NCBI GenBank assembly: GCA_910589415.1
Contig: OU342631.1
Span: 3,968,001-4,032,000 of the forward strand
Direction of reading: 5' to 3'
DNA from: Malachius bipustulatus
Taxonomy: Eukaryota > Arthropoda > Insecta > Coleoptera > Melyridae
DNA: 64,000 nt
The notes under the pieces are model-generated. The model worked only from the letters and a program-made list of their open reading frames with translations, was not told the origin of the DNA and ran no database searches. Shown here in pieces: positions 47,472-59,349 of the stretch. How positions within the stretch are numbered: the stretch's first letter is position 1; the number at the start of each line of letters is the position of its first letter. The position numbers and the translations under genes are program-made.

Positions 47472-49672
47472 TTAACAAAAGAAGCTATTTGTACCTCGCA
47501 CTTGTTTCGGTTTTGGTAATTTGGCGACAATGTCTTGTTTCAACACTGCACTGATGTAATTTTGAACAGAATAGAAGAATCCACAATTAGGGTTTTTCCT
47601 CATGAACTTAACAATAGATTCTTCTGGCTCACCAACGTCTTCAATACATCCTACATAATAAACAACTTTCTTTTTAGTTGCGAATTTTACTAAAATAAAG
47701 TCTCCAATTTTCAATTCCTCAAACTCAAGCAAGCAAACCTTCCAGCTCATAGTCTTCTGTCATATCAAGGTCATAATCTGAAAAACGATCGTTCAAGCCA
47801 AGCTTTTTGATTTTTTTTTTTTAATTAGAAATTTCAGATTTTTTTGCCGAGCCACTATCACCTTAAGACTTAGCTGTTCTTTTTGTAGTCTTGTTTAGGT
47901 TTCCTTTTTCTAATTTTTCTTTCTTTTGGTTACAAAATACATTTCGGGTTGCCATCTTTACTCTTTACTTCCTTCAACAGTCGCTTTTCTGTAGCGAGTT
48001 CAATTTCATTTTTTTCGGGGGTGTTCGTATAAATTCGAGATCGTCCTTGCTGACGAGGTTTTTTATTCAGTTTTATATAGAGTTTCGGGTATGGTCTTAT
48101 ATCTTCTTGACTCAGCAAACTTTTTCCAGGAACAGAAGCTGCCATGACTTCATCAAACATGGCAGACAAGAGCGAATTTAACACTATAACACTTCAACTA
48201 TTAATTTCTTGACATCATGTTTGTCATCTTTAGTAGGATCTTGACGTCGCCCTTTTTAAAAATTGGCTTAACCAACGTTGCCTTGAGATCTTCGGGGAAT
48301 ACACCAGTCTGAACTCTGAAAGGAGCTGTTGTAAACTTCTGATAATGGCTGAGCAAGTTCAGCAATGCAATGGCCTGGCAACAAAGGAGGGAATCTCGTC
48401 CAAGCCCGACTTCTTACTTTTAAACCTGGAAACTACTTCTGTAATTTCCCGAGGTGACGTCGGAAAAAATACGAAGGAAGAAGAGGCGTGTGTTGACATG
48501 TTGGATCCGTGGGTATGACTATATGTGGGAGAGTCATTTGAAAGAAAGACGGAATTGAGCATCTCTGCCATTCCTTCAGGATCAGTCGTCACCTTGCTTC
48601 GGTACTCAAGTTCTAAGATTTTATGAGAAGTGTTTATTGACTTGCATTGGTTGGTTTATGAGGGTTCATTCTGCTTTCGTGGGATTTTCAGATTCACTGA
48701 TAAAGACGTCGTTACAGCGCCTGGTCTCCTGCCTCACCAGGTAAACCTAAACCTTTGCTTTAGGCTGCACAGCTGAGTTCTGAACTGCTCTGAAAGGTTC
48801 ATAGACACCAATATCTAAGGGCTGCATTCTGTGAATGCAGTGATTTGTAGATTTGTAAAACCTTCGGTCCCTGGTACTGCTCCAAACATGAATGAATCTT
48901 TCATATGAATCCTGGGAAATATGTAAATAGGAGAATTTGCTGTGCCTATAGCAGTCGTAATCCCACAGAATGTAACAAGCGTACCTCTTTCGGCAGATAC
49001 ACATTGATTGAGTATTTTTCGTTCACTTTGACAGATAATTTTCGGACACTGCATATCAGTGGTTATGCCTGCTTCATCCAGATTAATTATTCGATCAGGA
49101 GAAAACTTGTGTTTTTCTTGAACACGTGCATAGTTTTCAAAAAACATGTTAACATTTGGTGAATTGAATGCAGATGTTCTAGCAATACTAATATTTTCTG
49201 GTTTTCTGTATGATAACTTATGGTGATGCTTCATTAAGGATCTCATCCACTCTTTACCTGCTTGTTTCTCTTCGGACCACTTTGTTGGTAGTGTTTTATT
49301 GAGAGCCAAGGCATATTTAAAGGCCAGGATTCTTGCGTTAGCATAAGTTAAGCCAAAATTCATAGCCGAAGATCTAGTAAAATAATCATACAACTGGTTT
49401 TCTTCTGAAATGGTAAAGCTTCTGATGCATATTTCGAAACAGCTCGAGGCTGTTCCTCTTCATTTTCAGATTCGTCCCAGAATCAGGTTGCGACTGAGAC
49501 CTTTTTAACAGTAACTTCTTTACGCTTCTATGAAGAGTGGTTTTAGATATGCTGTACATTACGGCTACATCCCTAATACTTCTTTTTTTTTAACCACTTC
49601 TTGAACATTTTTCCTTATAATCTCTGGATTTATTTCGGCACGATCAGTTTTACGTTTGTAGTTCCTAACCAT
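47472..49672 (-). pseudogene. pogo-like transposase, disrupted
   Basis: Reading leftwards: start ATG at 49672 (MVRNYKRKTDRAEINPEIIR), a Psq-type HTH end SISKTTLHR after a frameshift (~49545), a CENP-B/Tc5-like HTH region (RSLMKHHHKLSYRKPENIS), the DDE_1 catalytic start RIINLDEAGI (first Asp ~49078), then after a deletion and frame change HRMQPLDIGVYEPFRAVQ (~48800). A LINE fragment interrupts here. The C-terminal region follows: PGKSLLSQEDIRPYPKL, RSRIYTNTPEKNE, and a tail with KIGDFILVKFATKKKVVYYVG to a stop at 47472. The central catalytic stretch is damaged, so the gene is dead. Tigger/pogo-family relatives are abundant in insects. Confidence 0.82.
48205..48745 (-). pseudogene. Non-LTR retrotransposon fragment inserted in the pogo transposase
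   Basis: Minus-strand frames read ELEYRSKVTTDPEGMAEMLN, VFLSNDSPTYS, TEVVSRFKSKKSGLDEIPSF, LAQPLSEVYNSS, then after a one-base shift FRVQTGVFPEDLKATLVKPI and FKKGDV. This is the start of a LINE reverse transcriptase (finger region). The catalytic blocks are absent. The same orientation as the host element and the precise interruption show a later insertion. Confidence 0.82.
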
Positions 49673-50152
49673 CTGCAATTAAAAGTAATTCAAGCTACAA
49701 TAATATATTAATGCAGTAGATACACATTGTGAAATATGTGATCTGATGACGCAGAATGGTACATGGTGGGGCAGTTTGGTACAAAGTACAAATCTGCCCT
49801 ACTAGCTGTGTCCCCCAATGCACTACCTGCTCAAAAAAGATAGAATAAAAAGAAACTAGATAGCGCTGTTCAGCTTTCTTATGGGTTAATGCACAACACT
49901 GACTTTTTATAATTGCAGAAGTTATGACAATATAAGTAAATGTTGAAATACTTACTTTGGAGATAAAATTTCAACAATTTTGTATTTAATCCACTAGCTT
50001 TATTGAACAGAAACACCTGCTACTCACACTTGATGTAAACTGTCCAAGGAACGCTGTAACAGAATGGTGGCAAGCTAGGAGAGTATTGAGGCGGTAAATT
50101 TGAATTGTCCCGAGGTGCCCCATGCCCATGTACCAATGTGCCCCCACCCCAC

Positions 50153-53096
50153 TATACATTATACCTGTTGGCAAAAAAAATTTCATAGATTTAGATTTGC
50201 CTCGATTTCCTCTATCGGACTTTCAATTACGTCGCATTAGTCATGGAAATAGGACAAATGTATTAATCCAAGTATTAACCCTAATTATTTATACATTTTC
50301 TACTGGTGTGATATATTTTTGGGCACATAATATTTACAGGACACCTGTGTAGGTATATAATATACACACAATACAGATCGCTTCAATAATAGGAATGATG
50401 TTGAACTTTACATTCGTTGTCCTTTTTAATTATTCAAGATTGCACATGGGTTTGTCAAATGGTATATGCGTATGAGTCGTATATGACTCAATTTTACAGC
50501 ATATTTACAATAAGTCAACATGTTCAGTTCAGTGAGATTGAAATAAATATTGATGAAATTGAAATATTTCGGAGAACGATCACCAAAGCCAAGTTGGCTC
50601 AATACTTGCTTTAATTTTTATGAAATTCAAATTATATCTTAGTATCTTTACGTTTTGATCTTTTTTCCGAGGTGTTACTACTATAGAAGACTGACTAATT
50701 CCTTCCTACTTGTTTTGTTAACGCATTATTGCAACGCATGTTTATGCCAATTTTTAATATAAATTGTTTTGCTTTTGTGATTTATTTACCAACACCAACT
50801 ATTTACTGTTTAGCATGAATTTTTGGTTCCCATGTTCATACCTGGATAAATATTTGATTATTTTAACCACATACCTATCTACCTGAAATAGCCTTGACAT
50901 ATAAATGAGATTTTAAAAACGAAACTATTTGGTGTTGGTGTTTACATTTTCTCGATAAAATCTCCCGGTTTTTGTTATGTAATAATTTTGTTACATTATT
51001 GTCTTGGAATTTTAATTATATTGAACTACTCGTGCATTTTTTATACCAATAAAACCTGGCGCCTGTCTGCGTGGAGGAAATCTGGAAAGGACACCGGAGA
51101 TAATAGAGACGGCACGTGGAAGATTTAGAGATCGGTAACGTGATCGGAGATGGGGAGGAGTGTGGTGGATGTGGAAATCCATACTAATTTTATTATCTGG
51201 CGTGGCGAATAACTAACGTGACAACGGTAGCGCGGTACGCCGACAATACTCTCAAACTCTCAATTACAAAACTCTCTCGTTTGTTGTTAATGAAGTAGGG
51301 TCTTCTGTTTTCGTCAAGTTACTTTGCTTGTTATGAATGTTGTGGTATGGAAAAGTAGCACGTGCCAAGCCAAGACCAAAACAGGCAGCTGGGGCTACAT
51401 TAAAATTTAATTTCAAAATTCCGCAATTTCAAACCCCGTATAATAATACGCAGCTATTCTGCATATTACACAACATAGACGCATTAAGTTAATTGAATGG
51501 AAGAAGCATATCATCTCATGCGCCATTCTATTATAATACATATATTATAAACATTGTATAAATATGTATCAGTATCAATCATTATTGCAGAACGTCCAAT
51601 AAATAAACAAGGAAAAGCTATTATCTTGATTCAGTTATTTTAATAACATCGCAAACAATTTTTATTGATCAAAATGTCCGTTTCAAACATTGAAAATTTC
51701 TTCTTTATTACGTCGTGAATTTGTATCAGCTATTTTGAATTAGGTATACCCTTCTTTTTGAGTTTCTACCCTTTCAACTCACATGACGCATCTCTCATAT
51801 AAAAGTAGCTTAAGGTATTATTACGATGTTATTGTAAACTTCGCAGCTTAAAACGTTCTTGTTTTTGGACTTTCAAGACCAAGCGAGAATTCGGAGAGAG
51901 CAATAAACCCGACTTACGTAAGCTTTATAAATTCTAAAAGAGTTGGCACTAATGATACTTGGCAGTTACTCCTTAAGAAATCAAGGGAGCAGGGACCGAT
52001 GCCAGGACAGTCATCTTCAATAAAAACTTTGGATCTAGAATCTAGATCTTCCGGATTAAATGAAATACAATTCGTTGGCGTCTGTTCTGTTGCTTTCTTG
52101 ATCTACTAACTACACTTTACTTTCCCTAGTTTCTAGTATCATTATTTACCAACTGTTAACAATGATTTAAGTACATATTCTTATCATTTAATTGATTATG
52201 TATTAAATCACTTCATTGATATAAAATTAGGGTGAACTATAAAAATCGATAAAATTGTCACAGTCGTTTCCGAGAACGTCAATATTAGGTCCATGTGAGC
52301 CAAAGGAAACTTAATTTAGGCAGATATTGGGAACAAATTCTTGACTGAGATTAAATCTGTAAACAATCTTAGATGTGAATTTTTTTTGTAAAGCCAAAGT
52401 TTCTCAACTTACAAAAATTTTATAGCAAAAAATAAATGGATTTTTAATTAATTCTCTAATCGAATTGCCGAAATTGAAACTTTGAGGTGCAGTGGCGGCA
52501 AAGTCGACCCGGCCCTTATCTTTACCTCTGAGTAAATTTTAAAAACTACCTGAAAATTGCAGGATCATGAACATTGAATTCGGGACCTTAGTGCCCCCCC
52601 TCCCCTATTTTCACCCTATGATTGGGCCGACTCAATTTCTTAGTATGAAAACCGCCGCAACAGGTCAATTCTTTTATCGAGGGGGACATATTTGGGTGAC
52701 AAATTTAACTATCCCTGTCAAGGGGATGAACTTAGAGTACCTGGATATTGACAAATTTTCATTGTATAAGAGTATGGAAGGTTAGTGTAATTTTCGTCGG
52801 TCGTCTCTTTTTACGTTGTAGTTACTTTCTTGCGTCCAAGTTGGTTCACCTGATTTGGTTCGGTTTCAATCGAGATTCACAACTACTGTCATTGACGTGC
52901 ATTTTAATAATTATTAATAAAAAATTTATTTATCTGGTTATATTTGACCAAGAAATATAACGAAAAATGATCAAACTGTTGAATTAAATTTTCCTGGGGA
53001 TCGGTGAATTCTCGGACGTCTGTTTTTTTTACGTTGCAGATACTTTCTCGCGTCCAAGTTCGTTATATGGTTTACGCACCTTTGAAGAAACAATTC
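50153..53096. other. Non-genic stretch
   Basis: No gene is supported. A ~48-bp imperfect direct repeat (TTACGTTG, TACTTTCT and GCGTCCAAGTT words) occurs at 52798 and 53014. 51060-51300 is GC-richer but open frames there carry no recognisable motif. Confidence 0.4.
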
Positions 53097-53520
53097 AGGG
53101 TGTCCATTTTTCGAGGCTAACCATGAGTATCTCGCTTATCAGTAGAGATATGAGGTCGGGTAAATTGGGGCAAAGTTGCGTATTTTTATGCCGAGTAATA
53201 ATCTGAAAAAAAATTCAGGATATTTTCAGTCGTTGCTGAAATATGAAAAAACTGAAAAATCGAGTTATCTTATTTTTGCCATATCTTTTTTATTATTGGA
53301 AATTATTGAATAATTTTTTGTAGGCTTAAATAGGTCGTCAACAGCAAGTTATCCATATAAAATCTCAAAAACTTTCAAAGCAAACTAGATCCCCAGAGTA
53401 TTCATAGTCAACTTTTGTTTTTCTTACGGCCGCCATATTGGATTTTCATGTCATTCTGCATTAAAAAATTAAGGAAACCAAAAATCTATCACATTAAAAA
53501 AAATTCAAAATTTTATTCTT
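53097..53520. repeat. Diverged relative of the 13.6-14.2 kb foldback
   Basis: Shares ATTATTGGAAATTA, TTTTTTGTAGGCTTAAATAG, the CTAGATCCCCAGAG block and GGCCGCCATATTGG with the left arm at 13.6-13.8 kb. It starts near CAGGGTGTCC. The right arm is missing or decayed. Confidence 0.7.
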
Positions 53521-55429
53521 CTTTTTTCGAAAAAAAAAAACATTCTTCAACCGAATGTCATAAATAAACTACAAGTCAAAAGCATTGAAGATGCAGATCA
53601 CACAGGTTGATGATCAATTTTTTGGGGGGAATATTTATTATCGATTGCAAAGTGCAAATACAAAAGACTACTTACGGTTGTGATTGTTTATCATATGCTA
53701 ATATCAACAACAAAGGCTATTTCTTATTAGTTTTTTATATAGTAAGGATTGTCGTTTATTGGTCAGTCGAATTCACATAAATTGTTCCTTGTATAGGTAA
53801 TCAAAAAAAAAATAATAATAATAAATTTATAATAACTTTGTGGTTAGATCAAAATAATGGAAAAACTAAAAATGCGAATTTTTACAACATCGTTGGTGAA
53901 CAGTAGTTATAATATACCAAAATTTTGGATTACTCAAACATTAATGCAGTTAAAAACTGTGACTGTCTGTAACTGAAAAATAAACAAGTAGGTACGGAGA
54001 TTTTCCAAGATCAAAATACAGGGTGATTCCGAAATTTCAGAAACGAACAGTGCCAAGATTCATACAACTTAATAAGTAACAAAATAATTTACTGACACTT
54101 ACTCAAAGGAGACGGAAGAGAAATGTAGAGAAGCTTGATATGGCCGACAATAATCACAATTGTTGAAAATCTGGTCTACTCGGAGACACTGACGAGAACC
54201 TTGAAAAAAAATTATTATTAAAAAAATACACCATAAGTAGTAGACGGTAGTAGATAATACAATGCATTTTTATCAAGTTCACTTATTTAAGTCAAATTCT
54301 TCTGATTTTGCCTTTGCAGTCATCCTCGGCCATTAAAATTAAAATAAAGGCCAGTTGTTGTTTTATAAAACATATGGAACACAATAAGTTGCCGACAACT
54401 TAGTTCCAGACTACCGATCTCGACACCGATCTTCGGAATCTTCGGAGGAAGGGGATCAAAGTTCAGGTTTCCGAAAGTTTGGTTTTTGATAATGGTAAAG
54501 TTTTAAAATTCCTTTGATATAATACTTAGTCGAAAATATTACCAAGCAATACAGTCAATCTCAGGCCCATTATGTAGAATATACATCAGGCTGCCCGGAA
54601 ATAGCATGTAACTAGAAACGCAGTGATTCAACATACAAAAAATAAAGAAATAAAAAATAAATAAAGCAAATATTATTTTAAGTAAAGTGACGCAAGTGAA
54701 GACCATCCTTATTAGACGTAGAAAATGTTTGAAAAAATGAAGAAAGAAAAAAAGAAGATAATAACCAATAGAAAAAAATATATGAAAAAAGAAGTAACGA
54801 AAAAAAAACTAAATACACAGATAGGTATCTATCAATAAAAGTGAGTGAAAAAAAAAATATATAAAAAAGTAAATAAATAAATAAATAAAAAACATAATCA
54901 CCTACTTATATCTTCTTGAAAAAAAGAAAAGAAAAAAAAACATAAAAAATGAGAAAAGAAAAATTTAAAAAGCAAAAACAGGAATAAATGTAATTAATTT
55001 GTAATTTGTCGAAGGTAGGTACATATCTATCAACCACCTATTGAATGGTGATTTAAGTGTGCGACTCACCCTAGCGCCCCGATCGCTATATTACCAATAA
55101 AAGATATTCTATATATTTTGCAAAAGTCTGTGACCAATGGTAAAAAAATCAAACTCCGAGGTCATTTCTCTTCACACCACCCACCAACATAAAAAATAGG
55201 ACTTTTTTTCCTATTAGCTCGTATGTCCAGATGTACGATTTCAAGATACAGGTGGTCAAAGTGCTTTTTTTTTTCTAAGTTTTTTTGCCAGTATATCGAG
55301 AACTATATGAGATACAATCGAGGATACAATGTTCAAGTCTTATACATACTTTGTGCTAGTTAATCTCCTGTTTCCATTATAAAATTAAAGTTAAAAAAAA
55401 ATGAGTGGCGTAGATTTTGGGTACCATGA
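53521..55429. other. Non-genic stretch including an A-rich block
   Basis: No gene. An isolated TACAGGGTGATTCC end lies at 54018. From ~54640 to 54990 the + strand is almost entirely AAAT/AAAG-type low-complexity sequence, including a short TAAA tandem run (~54870-54888). Confidence 0.55.
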
Positions 55430-55840
55430 ATGTTTCAACCCCTTCACTTCTACGCCACTGTAAGAAATGCGATTTTAAGAAACGCTTTAAGATTAGAACC
55501 ACCTGTGTTTTCTACACCAAAAAGGTACTTTTGGTTGACTCCTCAAAATACCTGACCTGATTGCTTCTGAGAAAAATGACATTTTATCAGAGAAAACATC
55601 AATTTTAAGAATAATAATTATTTATTTACTTTTTTCAAGAATTACCTATACTGTTAAATTGTTAAAAAATGATGATTAAAATTGATGTTTTCTCTCATAA
55701 AATGCAATTTTTTCGGGAAACGGCTAACTTTAGAGCTGTTAACCAACCGTCTTGGTACCTTCTTGATGTAGAAAACATTTCTACACCGTCTACAAAGTCT
55801 AAACCGTTTTGAAAAATCGCACAGACTTTTATTAATGGCA
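55430..55840. repeat. Foldback repeat
   Basis: Inverted arms around ~55640: ACATTTTATCAGAGAAAACA pairs with GTTTTCTCTCATAAAATGC, and further out the CTACACCAAAAAGGTAC block pairs with GTACCTTCTTGATGTAG. Non-coding. Confidence 0.7.
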
Positions 55841-58774
55841 TCGATACTGAAAAGTTAGCGGGTTGAAGTATTTTTCAATTTTAAAAAAAGTTTATATTTA
55901 TTTATTCATTTTTTTTGTGTTTGTTCTATTATGAGTTTTGTCAGTACTTTTGTTGAAATGTAAACTTTGTAAATTGCCTGATGGTCAATTAAAAAAAAAA
56001 TGAATTAATTCATTTTGTCTTGAGATTTGAGTCTTGAGATATTAGGAAAAAATTGAGAAAAAAAAATCAAATTCGACTACCCTTATCTTGAGAACAGTAC
56101 ATCTGGGCGGAATAGATTATAGAAAAAGGGCTTATTTTTTATGTAGAATCACCTCCCTTTCTAGGTGTATGCGCTATTCCCGGACATCCTCTATAAAACC
56201 GCTAAACTTAAAACTAAAGAACCTGACCTGAAATATGCAACAAAATAAACGTGAAAATTACACCAAAAAGTTATTCTTTAGGATTGAATTTAGAAATATC
56301 TGGGATTCAGACATGGGTCAGTAGAGGGACAAAACAAATTAATTTAGTTTCAGTTTAAGCTCTAAATACTCGTAATAAGGTGAGCAGTTTAGGTGGAGTT
56401 CAATAATTAAACGTTCAGTTTGAGAGAGTTATGGAGTTGAGAGAAATAATTACTAAAAGTAATTGCGAAAATTTTGACCTACAAGCTAAATTGTTTTGTT
56501 GTTTCAATGTTAAATAAACAGGATCACACTGACTGTGATATTATTATAAATATAAATAAACGCTTTCACTTTCAAATTTCAATTAGGTACACCTACCAGT
56601 TACAAATTTTCAATTAAATTCATCAACATTACGATTATTACGGAGCCCTAAATAATATGTAGGTAATTAGAAGATTACCTTATTTAATTTACTATCTACA
56701 ATGAGAGATGAGAATAGCTATGATATCAGAGGCAATGTTTACAAAATACTAAGATAAGAGTGCAGTATTATTATTATTTGTCGTACATGAATTAATGTAA
56801 ATATTTGAACAATGCAGGTGCAAATTTTACGAAGGCTCATTTTGCAGTAACATAAAAACAACCTGTTTACTACAGAGGAAGTCGACGTCAGTTGAAAAGT
56901 GCAGCATCACAAACACAAACAGATTACTGAAATTAACTGCAACCTTCACAGAATTTTAAGCTGTGTGTTAACCATAATGTGGAATTATTTTATTTTTAGT
57001 TCTCCTTTAATATTATCTATACCCGCCTATGACATTGGAAATCAGCATTTTAGAAGTTGTTTTAAGGCAAATATCTTGTATTTCTTCTGACACCTTATCT
57101 CAAACCAAACAGGGGTTATCAAACATTAAAAAAACGTCGATTTTTGTTTTTTCCAGCGTAGCTGATAAAGTTCAATAATTTGGCAATTGTTTGAACGGCA
57201 CCAGATTCAGCTTCAAATTCTACCCAACTTTGCCCATTTAACCGACTCTGTATCCCGCAAAGTAAAATTTGCCCGTTCTGGGAGATAGATTTTGGGAATC
57301 CTTTATACCGCATGCACTGCAGTGCGGTCCCACTCCTCCCCAAGTAGTCTGGGGCCTATTTTATAGACGCAGATGATAACAGACAGGGACATAAAATGAT
57401 GTAAAACATACCCCATAGTACAGCACATCGCGTAAAACTCGTGTGTATTTTTTCCCAGCATCTCGAGGACCGCTAGAAAAACGAAAACTTAGAAGCACTA
57501 AAAAGTCCTTTGAATGCGTCACTCCCTCTTATTATTTTCGAGAAACAGAGCTTTGTTTTTTTACCGCGAGTCAATCCCATCCCTCCCGAATATACCCTAA
57601 TCTTATTTTCTACGTAAGATCCCCTTTTAGTCGGGTTATATACTATTAAACAAATTGCAATCCAACAAAATATTTTCCAACGGTTTTTGCCTACTAGGTG
57701 TATAATTGGAAAGAAAAAGTCTATCAAAATCTGACAACCTGAAATCGTTTTTTTCAAGATGCCCACCGCTAACCTTGAAACTCCTTCCAAGAACAATAAT
57801 TTTTATATCAACTTTTTATGGTTTTTATGGTCACGATTTTCATTTACTCCAATAAAAATGTTGCTCATGAGATCGAAAATGACCCACTTGGTCAAAATTA
57901 GGCTCAATTTCGATCTTACAGACCTTTTTTGAAATTACCAAATTGAAGAACAATAACCCCGAAGCCTATAGAATGTTTCAAAAAGGGTTGTATGTCATCT
58001 GTCAAACAAATCAGATTTGGGCTGGTAATACGTTTGTTACCTCGTGAATGAGCAAACACTTATGAGGTCACTTCAAACCTCTGCTGGCTGTCTTGCTGAA
58101 AGCAAGATGACGAAAGATCAGCGAGACTTGGTCAGTAACTTATGAAAAAAAAATTGCATCTAAATTGGTTTGCTAATCAACTTTTAAAATCGAGGAGGTC
58201 TTTTTTCCGAACCAAGTACCTATGAAGTTTTAAAAATTTGACACAGTAACAAAAAAATTTAACGCCGTTTACCATCTAAAATTAAACCTCGGCTTAAGCT
58301 CGCAGCAGGTGCTTTTTGGCATCGGTAACAATAATAATTTAAAGTCTCTCGTCTTCTGAAATCATAATTGCACTGACCCAAAATGGAATCGTGAGCCAAA
58401 TAACTTAAGGACTGCGATTTTCGGAAAAAAGTAAGGGAACTAGTTGATTGTTATGATGTCTCATACACACTCTTATCATAACAAGACACATGCCATCGTC
58501 TTCAATCTATAAGCTCAAAGGCTCAAAAAACGTCTTCAAGTTCGAAGAACATAGAATCAAACTTTAGTTTCAGAGTTTCAGAGTTTCAACAAAGTTTCAG
58601 AGAAAGCGAAAAATATCATAAAATTACTGTGCGGGATTTTCCCGAACATGGGAAGGCCCAGCTTTTAAAAAATACGGACTAGTGCAATGACGGCTCAGTC
58701 GGTGATCCTTTTCTATGCAACAAATACATGGAATCCTGCGCTAGGAATAAAGAGATCTGAAGATCGTCAGAGTA
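55841..58774. other. Non-genic stretch
   Basis: No gene is supported on either strand. Open frames at 57119-57796 lack any recognisable domain. Confidence 0.4.
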
Positions 58775-58779
58775 ACATC

Positions 58780-59080
58780 TAAGCTAAGGGGACGGCGTTG
58801 GTGCTGGCGGGGAAGATTCCAATACAGCTTCTGGCAGAGGAGAAAGAGAAATATACATAGAATTGGATATGTAACAACAGTGGACAGGGAGAGTTTAAGA
58901 GCCGAAACAAGCACGTTGGACGAGAACCCTCATACCCAACATTAAACCATAGATGCTCCTCTACATGTCTGCATAGGATAGGGAAGATGACCAACAGCCC
59001 ATGTAAGTCTGCATGGAGATTTGGAGGATTGGAGGTCAACGATGCTCAACAGACGATGTTCCCTGTGTATACAACGCTTT
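58780..59080 (+). pseudogene. R1-type LINE reverse-transcriptase C-terminal relic
   Basis: One frame reads AKGTALVLAGKIPIQLLAEE, the signature segment after the reverse-transcriptase domain in R1-clade elements (A-V-x-V-LAGxIPIDLLAEE). Further on, another frame gives CLHRIGKMTNSPC, matching the RIGK..SP-C segment before the C-terminal zinc knuckle. Stops intervene. The clade assignment is from this motif only. Confidence 0.68.
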
Positions 59081-59349
59081 GAGGCGGAGAGAAACGAGTT
59101 GACATTGACGCAGAACTATCCGTAGGTCGTGGGTGATTTTGATGTCCAGAGAGGAGAAATGGAGGAGGGTAAGCCCGTAAGAGTCTGGCGCTACCCTGAG
59201 CCGGTAGAACAATGCCCAGGGTGTTCATGAGGATTCTCCCCCCCCCCCCCCCGCATTGAAAAATATCAACCAGTGGCAAATTTATACTTCTACCGCTTAG
59301 GGCCAGGGCTACCGGAAATTTTAGGTCACATTCAGTGGCGCTCATGAGG

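Larger units (their letters stand above)
46261..50152 (-). mobile_element. pogo-like DNA transposon, 3.9 kb, carrying nested insertions
   Basis: The left end TA/GTAGGGTGGGGCTGTTTGGA pairs with the right end, whose complement is TA/GTGGGGTGGGGGCACATT; both abut TA, the pogo target duplication. Related GTGGGGCA..TTGGTAC words repeat inside both ends (47260-47310 and 49760-49790). The interior contains the disrupted transposase gene, a Penelope-like fragment (46.5-47.2 kb) and a LINE fragment (48.2-48.75 kb). Confidence 0.75.

Noticed and set aside
59046..59345. 99-residue minus-strand frame
   Set aside because: Runs through a C/G homopolymer and overlaps an R1 relic on the other strand.
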